From: an uncultured Alloprevotella sp.
GTDB taxonomy: Bacteria; Bacteroidota; Bacteroidia; Bacteroidales; Bacteroidaceae
DNA: 64,000 nucleotides
NCBI GenBank assembly: GCA_944320745.1
Contig: CALUIN010000005.1
Span: 34,642-98,641 of the forward strand
Direction of reading: 5' to 3'
Part shown: positions 42,757-51,354 of the stretch, piece by piece
How the letters are laid out: each line of letters starts with the position of its first letter
Position numbering within the stretch: position 1 is the first letter of the stretch
Notes under the pieces: generated by a model
The model's database searches: none
Seen by the model: the letters and a program-made list of their open reading frames with translations, nothing else
What the model was told of the DNA's origin: nothing
Translations under genes and position numbers: made by a program

Positions 42757-42836
42757 GGCCTTAGCCCCGTAATTTCTGGCCTTAGCCCCGTGCGGACGCG
42801 CCTTAGCCCCGTTTTTCCCCGCCTTAGCCCCGCCGG
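42757..42836. repeat. 21-bp-period repeat array, copy E (4 units)
   Basis: The core TTAGCCCCGT/C starts at 42761, 42782, 42803 and 42824, exactly 21 bp apart, with spacers AATTTCTGGCC, GCGGACGCGCC and TTTTCCCCGCC. It lies between the omega-amidase stop and the promoter of the DUF6242 gene, both on the plus strand. Confidence 0.9.
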
Positions 42837-42952
42837 CGCGCCGTCGCGGCACGCCCCCGCGCAAGGCGGCCGGAGAGAGGCGCGCCGAGCGCGCGAAAGC
42901 GTGAATTATTGCAAAATAGCCACACGGATTTCGGATTTGGGAAATTTATAAC

Positions 42953-42960
42953 TACTTTTG
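42953..42960 (+). promoter_or_regulatory. -7 promoter box of the DUF6242 gene
   Basis: TACTTTTG, 41 bp before the ATG at 43002; a TTTG is present at 42936-42939 but too close (13 nt) for the usual -33 spacing. Confidence 0.62.
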
Positions 42961-43001
42961 CAGCCATCATATCCATATTCGCACATTTATCTTAACGACA
43001 G

Positions 43002-44402
43002 ATGAAGAGCATCCGTTTCACATCATGGCCGGCCCTGGTCCTCCCGCTGCTCATCCTGGCAGCTTCGTGCAGCTCCGAAAGCACATTCGAGACTGACGTC
43101 ACGAAAGACTGCCTCATCACGGCCGCGACCATGGGCGGACTGAAACGCACCGTCACGCAAAAGAATGCCGCAGGCAAGGACACTACCTACGTGGTCAACC
43201 TGACCGGCGCGCTCTACCCGCTATATATCGACCAGCTGAACAACCGCATTTACAACGCGGACTCCCTGCCCGTGGGCACTCACGTGGAGAAAACCGTGTT
43301 CTCCGCCTTCAACGCCACGGGCACGGTGCTCATCAAGTCGCTCCACACGGACGCGGACACGATGTTCGTCATGACGGACAGCACGGACTGCTCCGTACCG
43401 CGCCAGCTGACGGTCTACTCCTCCGACGGCCTGTCGCGGCGCACGTATCGCCTGGAAGTGAACCTGCACAAGGAGGAGGGCGACTCCTTCCGCTGGAACC
43501 GCATGTGCACGGCTCAGCCCGAGCTGGCGCGCCTCGCCGGCGCCCACCGCACGCTGGCCGCCGACGGCCGCCTGCTCGTCTTCGGCACGGCCGAGGGGCA
43601 GCCCCGCCTGCTGCAATGCTCCGCGGACGCCCCGGCGGAGTGGAGTTCCACCCCGCTGCCGCCCGACTTTGACGTGCGCTCCGTGCAACGCTTCGACGGC
43701 CGCTTCTTCGCCCTCGTGGGTGGCAAGGTCTGCGCCTCGGCCGACGGGAGCGAATGGACACCCACCGGAAGCGCCCTCGCGCCGGACGCCCTTGTGGCCG
43801 CCGGTTCGCGGGAACTCTTCGCCGTGGCGGACGGACAATTCTACAGCTCGGCCGACGGCGTGACGTGGACGGCCGACGAGGCCGACCGCACGGACCAGCT
43901 TCCCGCCGGCAAGGCCACGGGCACCTGCGTGCCGTCGGCCACCGACCCGCTCATGGAGGACATCGTCGTGGCGGGCCTGAATGCGGAGGGCACGCCCGTG
44001 GTGTGGCGGCGCAACATCGACCTGACGGGGACAAACACGTTCGGCTGGTACTACCTGCCCGCCATCCCCGACTACGCATACAACTGCCCGGCGCTGACGG
44101 CCGCCACGGTGGTGACCTACGACGGCGGCACCGTGATGACGGGACTCGACGGCGCAGGCAACGTGGCTCCGCTCTACTGGAGCCAGGACAACGGCCGCAC
44201 GTGGGTGCCGGACGAACTGACCAACCCGCTGACGGCCGGCAGCGGCGCGACAAGCCTCTCGGCCGCGACGGACGAGGACGGCTTCCTTTGGCTCGTGGCC
44301 GGCGGCTCGGGCGAAGTGTGGCGCGGACGCCACAACCGGCTGGGCTGGACGGAGACGCAGACTTCCTTCGAACGCTCGCTCCGCGCCGACGGACGGCAGT
44401 GA
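43002..44402 (+). CDS. DUF6242-type lipoprotein
   Basis: This 466-aa lipoprotein has the signal WPALVLPLLILAASC with Cys23, then SSES. The family is typical of Bacteroidales and stands next to DUF6089 and uppS in many genomes. The first 150 residues form an Ig-like part (TGALYPLYIDQLNNRIYNAD, SLPVGTHV), and the rest shows repeated short motifs of a beta-propeller kind (LFAVADGQFYSSADGVTWT, PLYWSQDNGRTWVPDE). It is likely outer-membrane or surface exposed. The function is unknown; a place in the envelope gene group is inferred from gene order only. Confidence 0.85.
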   Translation: MKSIRFTSWPALVLPLLILAASCSSESTFETDVTKDCLITAATMGGLKRTVTQKNAAGKDTTYVVNLTGALYPLYIDQLNNRIYNADSLPVGTHVEKTVFSAFNATGTVLIKSLHTDADTMFVMTDSTDCSVPRQLTVYSSDGLSRRTYRLEVNLHKEEGDSFRWNRMCTAQPELARLAGAHRTLAADGRLLVFGTAEGQPRLLQCSADAPAEWSSTPLPPDFDVRSVQRFDGRFFALVGGKVCASADGSEWTPTGSALAPDALVAAGSRELFAVADGQFYSSADGVTWTADEADRTDQLPAGKATGTCVPSATDPLMEDIVVAGLNAEGTPVVWRRNIDLTGTNTFGWYYLPAIPDYAYNCPALTAATVVTYDGGTVMTGLDGAGNVAPLYWSQDNGRTWVPDELTNPLTAGSGATSLSAATDEDGFLWLVAGGSGEVWRGRHNRLGWTETQTSFERSLRADGRQ

Positions 44403-44425
44403 CCCCGTAGCTTCATCCCGCAGCC

Positions 44426-45121
44426 ATGAACCGGACGTACCTTCTCCTGCTGCTCCTGCTGGCGCTGGCCTGCCCCGCGGGCCTGACGGCCCAGGAGGCT
44501 ACGGAGTACCGCATGGAGCTGGGCGCGGCGGCGGGCGGCGGATTCGGACTGAACGACGTGAACTCCCGCTTCTACGGGCAGACCAAACCGGCCGGCGGCA
44601 TCGTGGCGCGCTTCATCCTGAACCCGCGCATGGCCGTCAAGACCGCGCTGACCCACCTGCGGCTGGGCGGCTCGACCGCCGGGGTGGACAACTTCTACCC
44701 CGCCCATCCGGACGCCGCGGGACAGGAGCGCCTGGCGTTTCGCGCCGAAGGCGGCGTGACGGACCTGAGCGCGCTCTACGAGATTCACTTCCTGCCCTAC
44801 GGCTACGAGCGGGGCTACCAGGGATTCTACCGCCTGGTGCCCTACCTCCAAGTGGGCCTGGGGCTGACCTACTCGGACGCGGGCAGCGCCTTCACGGCAA
44901 ATTTCCCCATAGGCGCGGGCCTGAAATACAAAATAGGCCGGCGCCTCAACTTGGGGTTGGACTGGCTGATGCACTTCACCCTGAGCGACCGGCTCGAGGG
45001 GCTGGAGGCGCCGCTGGGCATCGGCTCGGGCGGATTCCGCAACAAGGACCACTACTGCGTCACGCTGCTGACGCTGACCTACGACCTGGCTCCGCGCTGC
45101 CCTGACTGCAACAAGGACTGA
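44426..45121 (+). CDS. DUF6089 outer-membrane protein
   Basis: This 231-aa protein has a signal peptide ([19 protein letters not shown]) and an eight-strand-like beta-barrel pattern ([55 protein letters not shown]). It ends CPDCNKD with a conserved pair of cysteines. The family lies directly upstream of uppS and bamA in many Bacteroidales, which suggests a part in outer-membrane assembly; experimental proof is not known to me. It starts 24 bp after DUF6242 and lies 86 bp before uppS. Confidence 0.87.
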   Translation: MNRTYLLLLLLLALACPAGLTAQEATEYRMELGAAAGGGFGLNDVNSRFYGQTKPAGGIVARFILNPRMAVKTALTHLRLGGSTAGVDNFYPAHPDAAGQERLAFRAEGGVTDLSALYEIHFLPYGYERGYQGFYRLVPYLQVGLGLTYSDAGSAFTANFPIGAGLKYKIGRRLNLGLDWLMHFTLSDRLEGLEAPLGIGSGGFRNKDHYCVTLLTLTYDLAPRCPDCNKD

Positions 45122-45207
45122 ACGGCGCGGCGCGAGGACTAACCCATTTCCACCGAGGACCACCGCGGCCCGGGACAGCCGGACCGCCGACAGGAGAAAA
45201 AGGAAAC

Positions 45208-45945
45208 ATGACATACGAAGAACAGCTGGACAGGAATCGCATACCGGCTCACGTGGCCATCATCATGGACGGCAACGGGCGCTGGGCCAAAGCGCGCGGA
45301 CAAAGCCGCAGCATGGGGCATCAGCAGGGCGTGGAGGCCGTGAGGGAAATCACTACCACGGCGTCGCGCCTGGGCGTAAGGTATCTGACGCTCTACACCT
45401 TCTCCACGGAAAACTGGAACAGGCCGGCCGAAGAGGTCTCGGCCCTCATGTCGCTCATCCTGACGGCCATGGAAGCCGAACTGTTCATGAAGAACAACGT
45501 GCGCCTGCGCATCATCGGCGATACGGACCGCCTGCCCCAGGAGGTGCGCCAAGCCATCGCCGGGCTGCAGGAGCGCACCGCCGCCAACACGGGACTGACC
45601 ATGGTCGTGGCGCTGAGCTACTCCTCGAAGTGGGAAATCACAGAGGCCGTGAGGCACATCGCCGCCCGCGCGGCGGAACACGCCGTGCAGCCGGCAGACA
45701 TTGACGAGGAAACCATAAGCCGCGAACTCTCCACGGCGTTCATGCCCGACCCCGACTTGCTCATCCGCACCGGGGGCGAGCTGCGCCTGAGCAACTTCCT
45801 GCTCTGGCAATGTGCTTACTCGGAACTGTACTTCTGCGACACGTACTGGCCGGACTTCGACACGGAGGCGTTCTGCAAAGCCCTGGTGGACTACCAGAGC
45901 CGCGAACGCCGCTACGGACGGACCAGCGAGCAAATCCAGCAATGA
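45208..45945 (+). CDS. uppS: Isoprenyl transferase (undecaprenyl diphosphate synthase)
   Basis: This 245-aa cis-prenyltransferase makes the C55 lipid carrier for peptidoglycan and capsule. Signatures are [20 protein letters not shown] (catalytic Asp), [13 protein letters not shown] and the C-terminal [20 protein letters not shown] with ELYF. Length and motif order fit UppS. It is the first enzyme of the uppS-bamA-ompH-ompH group and so links lipid-carrier supply with outer-membrane assembly. Confidence 0.97.
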   Translation: MTYEEQLDRNRIPAHVAIIMDGNGRWAKARGQSRSMGHQQGVEAVREITTTASRLGVRYLTLYTFSTENWNRPAEEVSALMSLILTAMEAELFMKNNVRLRIIGDTDRLPQEVRQAIAGLQERTAANTGLTMVVALSYSSKWEITEAVRHIAARAAEHAVQPADIDEETISRELSTAFMPDPDLLIRTGGELRLSNFLLWQCAYSELYFCDTYWPDFDTEAFCKALVDYQSRERRYGRTSEQIQQ

Positions 45946-46008
45946 CAGGCTAAGGGGCGCGCTCCGCAAGGCCGCAGCGCCCCGCAACGGAACGAACAGA
46001 CACAACTT

Positions 46009-48633
46009 ATGAAATACTGCAGTCGATTTCTCTTTCTCTCGGCCTTGGCCCTCTCGGCCGTCCAGCTCCGCGCGCAGGTGCAGGTGCCGAAACAGGTCAA
46101 GCCCAACATCACATACTCGGAGGAACGCAACCGCTACATCCTCGGCGGACTGGTCGTCGAGGGCGGCGGATCGTACGATGAGGAATACCTGAAAAGCGTG
46201 GCGCGGCTCACGGTGGGCAAGTCCTACGACGTCCCCGGCGACGACATCAGCGAGGCGCTCCGCCGCTACTGGGACACGCGCATGTTCTCCAACGTGCGCA
46301 TCGAGGCCGACAGCATCGTGGGCGCGAAAATCTACCTGCACATCTACCTCACGACGCAGCCGCGCATATCCAGCATCAACTACACCGGCGTCAAGAAGTC
46401 CGAACGCGAGGAAATCGAGCGCCGACTCAGCGGACTGCAGGTGGGCGGACAGATTACCCCCGACATGATTGACCGCGCAAAGCTCTTCATCCGTCGCTAC
46501 TACGAGGAGAAAGGCTTCAAGAACGCCAGCGTGGAGATCGTGCAGCGCGAGGACGTCACGGCGGAGAACAGCGTGCTGCTCGACGTGAACATCAATAAGA
46601 ACGAGAAAATCAAGGTCAGCAAGATCTTCATCACTGGCGTAGACCCCAAGCTCGTCAAGAAGCTGAAGCGCGCCATGAAGAAAACGCACGAAAAGAGCCT
46701 CGTCAACATCTTCCGCTCCAAGAAATTCATCCCGGACAAATACGAAGAGGACAAGGGTTATCTCATTGACAGAATGAACTCCTGGGGCTTCCGCGACGCG
46801 CTGGTGCGCAGCGACAGCGTGGAAACCATCGACGAGGGACACGTCAACATCCATATCGACATGTACCAGGGGCAGAAGTACTACCTCCGCAACGTAGAGT
46901 GGGTGGGCAACACCGTCTACAACTCTGACTACCTGGACCAGGTGCTGAAAATGAAAAGCGGCGACGTCTACGACCAGGGCCTGCTCGACAAACGACTGCA
47001 CACGGACGACGACGCCATCGGTAACCTCTACTACAACAACGGCTACGTGTTCTACAGCCTGGACCCCGTGGAGGTGAACATCGACGGCGACTCCATCGAC
47101 CTGGAAATGCGCATCACCGAAGGCCAACAGGCCACGTTCAACCACGTCCGCATCTCCGGCAACGACCGCGTATATGAGAACGTCATCCGCCGCGAACTGC
47201 GCACCAAACCCGGCGACCTCTTCAGCATGGACGCTATCAAACGCTCCGTGATGGAACTGGCCAACATGAATCAGTTCGACCCCGAAGCCCTGCAGTCGGA
47301 GCTCTTCAAAAACATCCGTCCCGACCAGGCCAACGGAACCGTCGACATCACTTATCCCCTCGTCACCAAAGGCGGCGACCAAGTGGAACTCTCCGCCGGA
47401 TGGGGACAAACGGGTATCGTGGGCCGCGTCGGTCTGAAGTTCACTAATTTCTCCATCCAGAACCTCTTTGGCGGCGGCTCGAAGCGGGCAGGCTTTATCC
47501 CCCAGGGCGACGGTCAGACTCTCTCGCTGAGCGGCCAGACCAACGGTACCTATTTCCAAAGCTACTCGCTCTCCTTCTTCGACCCCTGGTTCGGAGGCAA
47601 GCGCCCCACACAGTTCTCCTTCTCCCTCTACTACTCGAAACAGAGCGACATCAACTCCAACTATTACAACGACTACAACAACATTTACAACTATTACTAC
47701 GGCCTGGGCAGCTACTACCCTTACGACTACTCCGACTACTACAATCCGGACAAATACGTGAAGCTCTTCGGCATGTCCATCGGTTTCGGTAAACGCCTGC
47801 GCTGGCCCGACGACTACTTCACGTTCATGGCCGAGCTCTCCTATACGCGCTACATGCTGAAGTCCTGGGACTACTTCCTCATCAGCGACGGCAACTGCAA
47901 CAACATCAACCTCTCACTGTCGCTGAGCCGTACGTCGACAGACCATCCGTTCTATCCCCGCCGCGGCTCGGAGTTCCTCTTCTCCGTCACGCTTACTCCG
48001 CCCTACTCCCTCTGGGACGGGAAGGACTACAAGAACCTGGCCACGAACTACCAGAGCGCCAGCTACCAGCGCGAGGCCCAGGAGAAGTACCGCTGGATAG
48101 AGTACCACAAGTGGAAAATGAAGTTCCGCACGTTCACCGCCCTCTCCAGCGCCGTCAAGACCCCCGTGCTCATGACACGCGTAGAGTTCGGCATCCTCGG
48201 CTCCTACAACCGCTACAAGAAGTCCCCGTTCGAGACCTACTACGTCGGCGGCGACGGCATGTCCGGCTACACCACCGGCTACGCCACCGAGACCATCGGA
48301 CTGCGCGGATACGACAACGGCTCGCTGGCCGGCAACAACGGCCAAAACGCCTATGCCTACAGCCGCATGACCCTGGAGCTCCGCTACCCGCTCATGCTCG
48401 AAACGTCCACCAGCATGTACGCCCTCGCCTTCCTCGAAGGCGGTAATGCCTGGACCGACGTGAAGAAGTTCAACCCCTTCGACATGAAGCGCTCGGCAGG
48501 CGTAGGCGTCCGCATCCTTCTCCCCATGGTCGGCCTCATGGGTATCGACTGGGCCTACGGCTTCCAGAAGACCATCAACGGGCAGAACGCCGGCGGCTCG
48601 CAGTTCCACTTCATCATCGGACAAGAATTCTAA
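46009..48633 (+). CDS. bamA: BamA, outer-membrane protein assembly factor
   Basis: This 874-aa Omp85 protein inserts beta-barrel proteins into the outer membrane. The signal peptide (LFLSALALSAVQLRAQ) is followed by five POTRA domains (about 30-450; for example VSKIFITGVDPKLVKKLKRA and KYYLRNVEWVGNTVYNSDYL) and a 16-strand barrel with GGGSKRAGFI, the loop 6 segment GLRGYDNGSLAGNNGQ (usual VRGY/F) and the C-terminal FIIGQEF. The barrel has a Tyr-rich loop near 545-580 (DYNNIYNYYYGLGSYYPYDY) typical of Bacteroidetes. It is 63 bp after uppS. Confidence 0.97.
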   Translation: MKYCSRFLFLSALALSAVQLRAQVQVPKQVKPNITYSEERNRYILGGLVVEGGGSYDEEYLKSVARLTVGKSYDVPGDDISEALRRYWDTRMFSNVRIEADSIVGAKIYLHIYLTTQPRISSINYTGVKKSEREEIERRLSGLQVGGQITPDMIDRAKLFIRRYYEEKGFKNASVEIVQREDVTAENSVLLDVNINKNEKIKVSKIFITGVDPKLVKKLKRAMKKTHEKSLVNIFRSKKFIPDKYEEDKGYLIDRMNSWGFRDALVRSDSVETIDEGHVNIHIDMYQGQKYYLRNVEWVGNTVYNSDYLDQVLKMKSGDVYDQGLLDKRLHTDDDAIGNLYYNNGYVFYSLDPVEVNIDGDSIDLEMRITEGQQATFNHVRISGNDRVYENVIRRELRTKPGDLFSMDAIKRSVMELANMNQFDPEALQSELFKNIRPDQANGTVDITYPLVTKGGDQVELSAGWGQTGIVGRVGLKFTNFSIQNLFGGGSKRAGFIPQGDGQTLSLSGQTNGTYFQSYSLSFFDPWFGGKRPTQFSFSLYYSKQSDINSNYYNDYNNIYNYYYGLGSYYPYDYSDYYNPDKYVKLFGMSIGFGKRLRWPDDYFTFMAELSYTRYMLKSWDYFLISDGNCNNINLSLSLSRTSTDHPFYPRRGSEFLFSVTLTPPYSLWDGKDYKNLATNYQSASYQREAQEKYRWIEYHKWKMKFRTFTALSSAVKTPVLMTRVEFGILGSYNRYKKSPFETYYVGGDGMSGYTTGYATETIGLRGYDNGSLAGNNGQNAYAYSRMTLELRYPLMLETSTSMYALAFLEGGNAWTDVKKFNPFDMKRSAGVGVRILLPMVGLMGIDWAYGFQKTINGQNAGGSQFHFIIGQEF

Positions 48634-48734
48634 TCGCGGCACGCGCCCCTGCCCGACGCGAAAGGAGGACCAGCCTCCGACGCACGCCGCCAGCCAAAGC
48701 GCAGGCCGTGCCCAACCTCTAACAAAGCAAGACA

Positions 48735-49250
48735 ATGAAAAAGTATCTCATCCTACTCTGTCTGGGACTCTTCCTGACCCTCACAGCCAGCGCCCAGAAG
48801 TTCGCGCTCGTCGACATGGAATACATCATGAGCAACATCCCGGCCTACGAACGCGCCAACGAACAGCTCAACCAGACCTCCAAGAAATGGCAGGCCGAGG
48901 TTGAGGCCATGGACAACGAGGCCAAGACCCTCTACAAGAACTATCAGAACGAGGCCATGTTCCTCTCCGAAGAACAGAAGAAGGAACGCGAGGAAGCCAT
49001 CGTCAACAAAGAGAAGGAAGCCTCCGAGCTCCGCAAGAAATACTTCGGTCCGGAGGGCGAGCTCTACAAGAAGCGCGTCTCCCTCATCCAGCCCATCCAG
49101 GACGAAATCTACAACGCCGTCAAGAGCATTGCCCAGAGCAAGGGCTTCCAGCTCGTCATGGACCGCGCCTCGTCGGACGACATCATCTTCGCCTCGCCGG
49201 CCATCGACATCAGCAACGAGGTCCTCGCCAAGCTCGGCTATTCCAATTAA
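48735..49250 (+). CDS. OmpH/Skp-family periplasmic chaperone (first)
   Basis: This 171-aa protein holds unfolded outer-membrane proteins in the periplasm. It has a signal peptide (LILLCLGLFLTLTASAQK), the start KFALVDMEYIMSNIPAYERA, a long charged coiled coil (about 45-115, EQLNQTSKKWQAEVEAMDNE and more) and a C-terminal beta part (FQLVMDRASSDDIIFASPAI). Two such genes in tandem after bamA is the usual Bacteroidetes order. It shares the tentacle-like coiled coil with Skp of proteobacteria. Confidence 0.95.
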   Translation: MKKYLILLCLGLFLTLTASAQKFALVDMEYIMSNIPAYERANEQLNQTSKKWQAEVEAMDNEAKTLYKNYQNEAMFLSEEQKKEREEAIVNKEKEASELRKKYFGPEGELYKKRVSLIQPIQDEIYNAVKSIAQSKGFQLVMDRASSDDIIFASPAIDISNEVLAKLGYSN

Positions 49251-49256
49251 AATCAC

Positions 49257-49264
49257 TATCTTTG
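49257..49264 (+). promoter_or_regulatory. -7 promoter box upstream of the second OmpH gene
   Basis: TATCTTTG matches TAnnTTTG, 79 bp before the ATG at 49344, in the gap between the two ompH genes. No TTG at -33. Confidence 0.5.
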
Positions 49265-49343
49265 CCGCCGCCGCGCCCGCTGCTTCCCGCAGCACCGCCG
49301 CCCGGCCGCCATCCTTGAAAACAACTACAAATACACATAAGAC

Positions 49344-49958
49344 ATGATCAAGAAAATCCTAATGCTCGTGCTCCTCGCAGCACCGCTGGGCCTCGCCGCT
49401 CAGAAGTACGCCCACTTCGACTACACCGCCGTCATGCAGGCCATGCCCGAAGTGAAAACGGCACAGACCGAACTCGAAGCCATCGGCAAGCAGTACTCCG
49501 ATGAGCTCCAGAACATGCAGAAAGAGCTCGAGGCCAAGTACCAGAAGTTTCAGAACGAGGTGAACGACCAGACCCCAGAGAACATCCGCAACCGCCGCAT
49601 GCAGGAGATCAACGACATGCAGCAGCGCCTCGAGCAGGCCAACCAGGACAACCAGCGCGCCTTCAACGAAGCGCAGCAAAAGAAGATGCAGCCCATCATC
49701 CAGAAAGTGCTCGACGCCGTCAACGCCGTAGCGCGCGAGGGCAACTACATCTACATCATCGACACCACCGCCTCGCAGGCTGCCGGCGTATTCATCAACC
49801 AGAACCTTAGCGAGAACGTCACGAAGAAAGTGATGGACAAGCTCGGCGTCTCCGGCCCCATCGACTCCACCACCTCCGGCGCAGCGCCCGCCACGGCCGG
49901 CACCGCTGCCGGCACGACCGGTGCTTCCACCGGTACCACCGGCGCCAGCGCGCAGTAA
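49344..49958 (+). CDS. OmpH/Skp-family periplasmic chaperone (second)
   Basis: This 204-aa Skp-like protein has a signal peptide (MIKKILMLVLLAAPLGLAAQ), YAHFDYTAVMQAMPEVKTAQ, a coiled coil of about 80 residues rich in Gln and Lys, and YIYIIDTTASQAAGVFINQN. It has an extra C-terminal tail of about 30 residues composed almost only of Ala, Gly, Thr and Ser (from about residue 173), absent from the first copy. It is followed by a terminator, which marks the end of the uppS-bamA-ompH unit. Confidence 0.95.
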   Translation: MIKKILMLVLLAAPLGLAAQKYAHFDYTAVMQAMPEVKTAQTELEAIGKQYSDELQNMQKELEAKYQKFQNEVNDQTPENIRNRRMQEINDMQQRLEQANQDNQRAFNEAQQKKMQPIIQKVLDAVNAVAREGNYIYIIDTTASQAAGVFINQNLSENVTKKVMDKLGVSGPIDSTTSGAAPATAGTAAGTTGASTGTTGASAQ

Positions 49959-49991
49959 TCCCCGCCTAGTGTAACGACACGCCATATCCAC

Positions 49992-50025
49992 GCGGTGCAC
50001 GGTCCCTACGCCGTGCACCGCTTTT
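49992..50025 (+). terminator. Terminator after the ompH genes
   Basis: Perfect 11-bp stem GCGGTGCACGG/CCGTGCACCGC (49992-50002 and 50011-50021), 8-nt loop, then TTTT. It ends 19 bp before the next ATG. Confidence 0.8.
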
Positions 50026-50044
50026 CGTAACCTATGTCCGAACC

Positions 50045-51334
50045 ATGTCCCTCCGCCACCTGACCCTCATCCTGGCCGCCCTGACGCTGGCCTTGCCAAG
50101 CCACGCCCAGCACACCGACGGCACCGGCGCCATCCCCCCAGCCCGGCCGGACAGCCTGCCCCCGCTCTCGGCCGGTGCCGAACCGCCCCTCGTCGCGCCT
50201 TGGTCGCCGGCCGACACGGCCGCCGCCGGCGACAGCCTCGCCGGCCGACTGGACCACATCCTTTCCGACCCCTATTTCGAGCGCACGCAGGTAGGGATCT
50301 ACGTCTACGACCTCACCGCCGACCGCCCACTCTACGCGCGCGGCCAGCTCCAGACGCTCCGCCCCGCCTCGTGCCAGAAGCTCCTCACCGCCATCACCGC
50401 CCTCGACCTCCTCGGCACCACGTACCGCTACACCACGCTCGTCGCCACCAGCGGCGAACAGGCGGACAGCGTCCTGCGCGGCAACGTCGTCCTGCGCGGC
50501 GGCTTCGATCCCCTCCTCAGCGCCGCCGACCTCCGCGCGCTCGCCGACAGCCTCCGCGTCCGGGGCATCCGCCGCATCGAGGGCGACCTGGTCCTCGACC
50601 GCAGTTTCAAGGACACGCTCGCCTACGGCTGGGGCTGGTGCTGGGACGATGAAGAAGTGCCCCTCTCCCCCCTCCTCTGCGACGGCCGCGCCACGCTCCC
50701 CGCCAGCTGGCCCGCCGCCCTCGCCCAGGCCGGCATCGCCTGGAGCGGCAGCATCCGCTACGGCGCACTGCCCCCCGACGCCCGGGCCGCCGGCCGTGCC
50801 ACGCACACGCTCGACCAGGTGCTCCTGCCCATGCTCAAGGAGAGCGACAACCTCTGTGCCGAAAGCCTCTTCTACCAGATTGCCGCCCACGGCGGCAAGG
50901 CCCATGCCGGGCGCGACGAAGCCGCCGCCGCCGTGAGCGGCCTCGCCGCACGGCTCGGGTTCCGCCCGTCGGACTTCCTGGTGGCCGACGGCAGCGGGCT
51001 CTCCCTCTACAATTACGCCTCGCCCCAATTGCTCGTGGCCTTCCTGCGCCACGCTTACCGCAACGCCCCCATCCTGCGCCACCTGCTCCCCGCCCTCCCC
51101 GTCGCCGGCGAGGACGGCACGCTGCGCCGACGCATGAAGTACGGCCCCGCGCGGAGCAACGTCCGCGCCAAGACCGGTACGCTCGAGGGCGTCGTCACGC
51201 TGGCCGGCTACTGCACCGCCCCCGACGGCCACACCCTCTGCTTTGCCATCATGAACCAGGGCGTGCGGCGCGGCGCCGACGCCCGCCGCTTCCAGGACCG
51301 CATCTGCCAGGCCCTCGCCGGCGCCACCCATTAA
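50045..51334 (+). CDS. dacB: PBP4/DacB-type D-Ala-D-Ala carboxypeptidase/endopeptidase
   Basis: This 429-aa periplasmic penicillin-binding protein (family S13) cuts D-Ala from peptidoglycan or opens crosslinks. It has a signal peptide ending near SHAQ, the catalytic S109-C-Q-K112 in RPASCQKLLTAIT, an S-x-N motif in LKESDNLCAESLFYQ, and KTG in VRAKTGTLEGVVTLAGY. The inserted domain between SxxK and SxN is shorter than in E. coli DacB, as usual for the Bacteroidetes type. It is 86 bp after ompH and 20 bp before the GH89 gene; murI, often found after ompH in Bacteroidetes, is not here. Confidence 0.93.
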   Translation: MSLRHLTLILAALTLALPSHAQHTDGTGAIPPARPDSLPPLSAGAEPPLVAPWSPADTAAAGDSLAGRLDHILSDPYFERTQVGIYVYDLTADRPLYARGQLQTLRPASCQKLLTAITALDLLGTTYRYTTLVATSGEQADSVLRGNVVLRGGFDPLLSAADLRALADSLRVRGIRRIEGDLVLDRSFKDTLAYGWGWCWDDEEVPLSPLLCDGRATLPASWPAALAQAGIAWSGSIRYGALPPDARAAGRATHTLDQVLLPMLKESDNLCAESLFYQIAAHGGKAHAGRDEAAAAVSGLAARLGFRPSDFLVADGSGLSLYNYASPQLLVAFLRHAYRNAPILRHLLPALPVAGEDGTLRRRMKYGPARSNVRAKTGTLEGVVTLAGYCTAPDGHTLCFAIMNQGVRRGADARRFQDRICQALAGATH

Positions 51335-51354
51335 CCTTCCCCACTCTCCTTCCC